A model generated the notes under the pieces. The model saw only the letters and a program-made list of their open reading frames with translations. It did not search any database and was not told where the DNA came from. From positions 1 to 60,891 of the forward strand of contig JAGCPZ010000026.1 of the NCBI GenBank assembly GCA_017965445.1: a DNA stretch of 60,891 nt, written 5' to 3'. The position numbers and the translations under genes were made by a program. Source of the stretch: Fibrobacter sp. (GTDB taxonomy: Bacteria > Fibrobacterota > Fibrobacteria > Fibrobacterales > Fibrobacteraceae). Within the stretch, counting starts at the first letter, position 1. Every line of letters starts with the position of its first letter. Positions 60,450 to 60,891 of this stretch are shown here, piece after piece.

Positions 60450-60891
60450 TCACTTCGTTTCTTCAATCGTTTTCGCCTCATTCAGGAACTTGTCAAAATC
60501 GCTCTTAAACAGTTTGTCCTGGACAAAGCGGTATTTTTCGAATTCACTTTCGGCAAAAGCCTTTGCAATTTCAGCCGACACCCGACCCTTGTCTGTCAGA
60601 ATCTCCACCTCGTTGAAATCCAGGAACTTGTTGAGGCGAAGCGCCCAATCTTCCATCGTCATGGGAATCTGCCGTTTCGCCTGAAATTCCGCATAGTCAA
60701 GGTACATTGTCACGAATCGTTCCAGTTGATGCAATTCATCCTTTGAAAGGTAGTTCTTCGCAATGCTGACATCCGACTTCTCGATTTTCCCGTCAGGCGC
60801 CTTGCGCCAGGTCGTCAAGCCCATGTGCGTCTTTTTCGCATCGGCGCGTTCCATAATGAGTTCGGCAGCCGTATGCCGGTGGATAGCCCAG
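60450..60891 (-). CDS. RhuM-family protein, 5' part outside the window
   Basis: The frame is open past the right edge: before MERADAKKTHMGLTTW it reads WAIHRHTAAELI, typical of RhuM. LTTWRKAPDGKIEKSDVSIA, LSKDELHQLERFVTMYLDYA and QIPMTMEDWALRLNKFL continue the family pattern. RhuM genes are accessory, found in islands of enteric bacteria; function unknown. The start at 60854 is internal. Ends after a Lys/Glu helix EAKTIEETK. Confidence 0.9.
   Translation of the reverse strand, partial: WAIHRHTAAELIMERADAKKTHMGLTTWRKAPDGKIEKSDVSIAKNYLSKDELHQLERFVTMYLDYAEFQAKRQIPMTMEDWALRLNKFLDFNEVEILTDKGRVSAEIAKAFAESEFEKYRFVQDKLFKSDFDKFLNEAKTIEETK

Noticed and set aside
56384..60450. Integron cassette array with attC sites
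   Set aside because: One-strand small modules with 3' repeats invite the idea, and CCTAACGC words resemble an attC core. But no matching GTTRRRY partner is found at proper spacing and no integrase is in view.
60266..60481. 71-codon minus-strand frame as a real small protein
   Set aside because: Its only recognisable part is a slice of UDP-glucose dehydrogenase; the start lies inside the RhuM 3' end and repeat DNA.

Overview
The window looks like chromosome of a Fibrobacter-type bacterium (phylum Fibrobacterota). The best evidence is a lipoprotein (1292-3097) that ends in a domain resembling FISUMP, the Fibrobacter succinogenes major paralogous domain, together with several secreted lipoproteins carrying long Ser-rich linkers after the lipobox. 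Most of the window is ordinary core chromosome; only two regions look truly accessory.

Layout. 1-10.9 kb, nearly all minus strand: partial guaB, the FISUMP lipoprotein, pth, a thioredoxin/lipoprotein pair, rplY, tRNA-Gln, ispE and ftsK. This keeps the ispE / tRNA-Gln / rplY / pth neighbourhood known from many Gram-negative bacteria, but prs is missing and envelope genes sit between rplY and pth. 11-21 kb: a CHASE2-type adenylate cyclase, a folK-deoxynucleoside kinase-panC operon, rho with a very long N-terminal extension, proC and a sigma-54 activator with a degenerate receiver. 21-26 kb: a TraB/GumN lipoprotein, a two-gene FecCD-type transporter and an ATPase/nuclease-fold gene with a striking periodic operator array. 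26-33 kb: nspC-tsaE, an FAD oxidoreductase-sufE operon, a secreted pentapeptide-repeat protein and radA. 33-41.9 kb: a degenerate-GGDEF/EAL/receiver/PAS protein, an SDR, an XRE regulator, rlmN plus a methyltransferase, a YchJ-like protein and argC. 41.9-47.3 kb: a second ATPase/nuclease-fold gene, a GNAT remnant, then obg, an HU/IHF-like gene, smpB and a cell-wall amidase. 47.4-53 kb: two tandem paralogous lipoproteins, yebC, a secreted protein and a phosphohexomutase.

53-60.9 kb is the accessory part, all on the minus strand: a Wzc-like tyrosine kinase, a Panacea-domain toxin-antitoxin pair, a broken AlbA_2/HATPase regulator, a DUF2971 gene, a GNAT/small-protein pair that looks like a second toxin-antitoxin module, a UDP-glucose dehydrogenase remnant and the 3' part of a RhuM-family gene. 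Two of these modules share an identical 31-bp promoter segment (a third has a diverged copy), and GC-rich repeat elements sit at their 3' ends. This gives a cassette-like organisation of small modules in one orientation and is the main novelty candidate here.

A second genome-level signal is a set of intergenic low-complexity 'word' repeats. Each is made of slightly varied copies of a short word, and several words recur at distant loci, very often next to a stop codon. A separate family of REP-like hairpins (GTCATTCCCG...CGGGAATCTCC and variants) fills other gaps. All functional statements are from reading the sequence; no searches were run.
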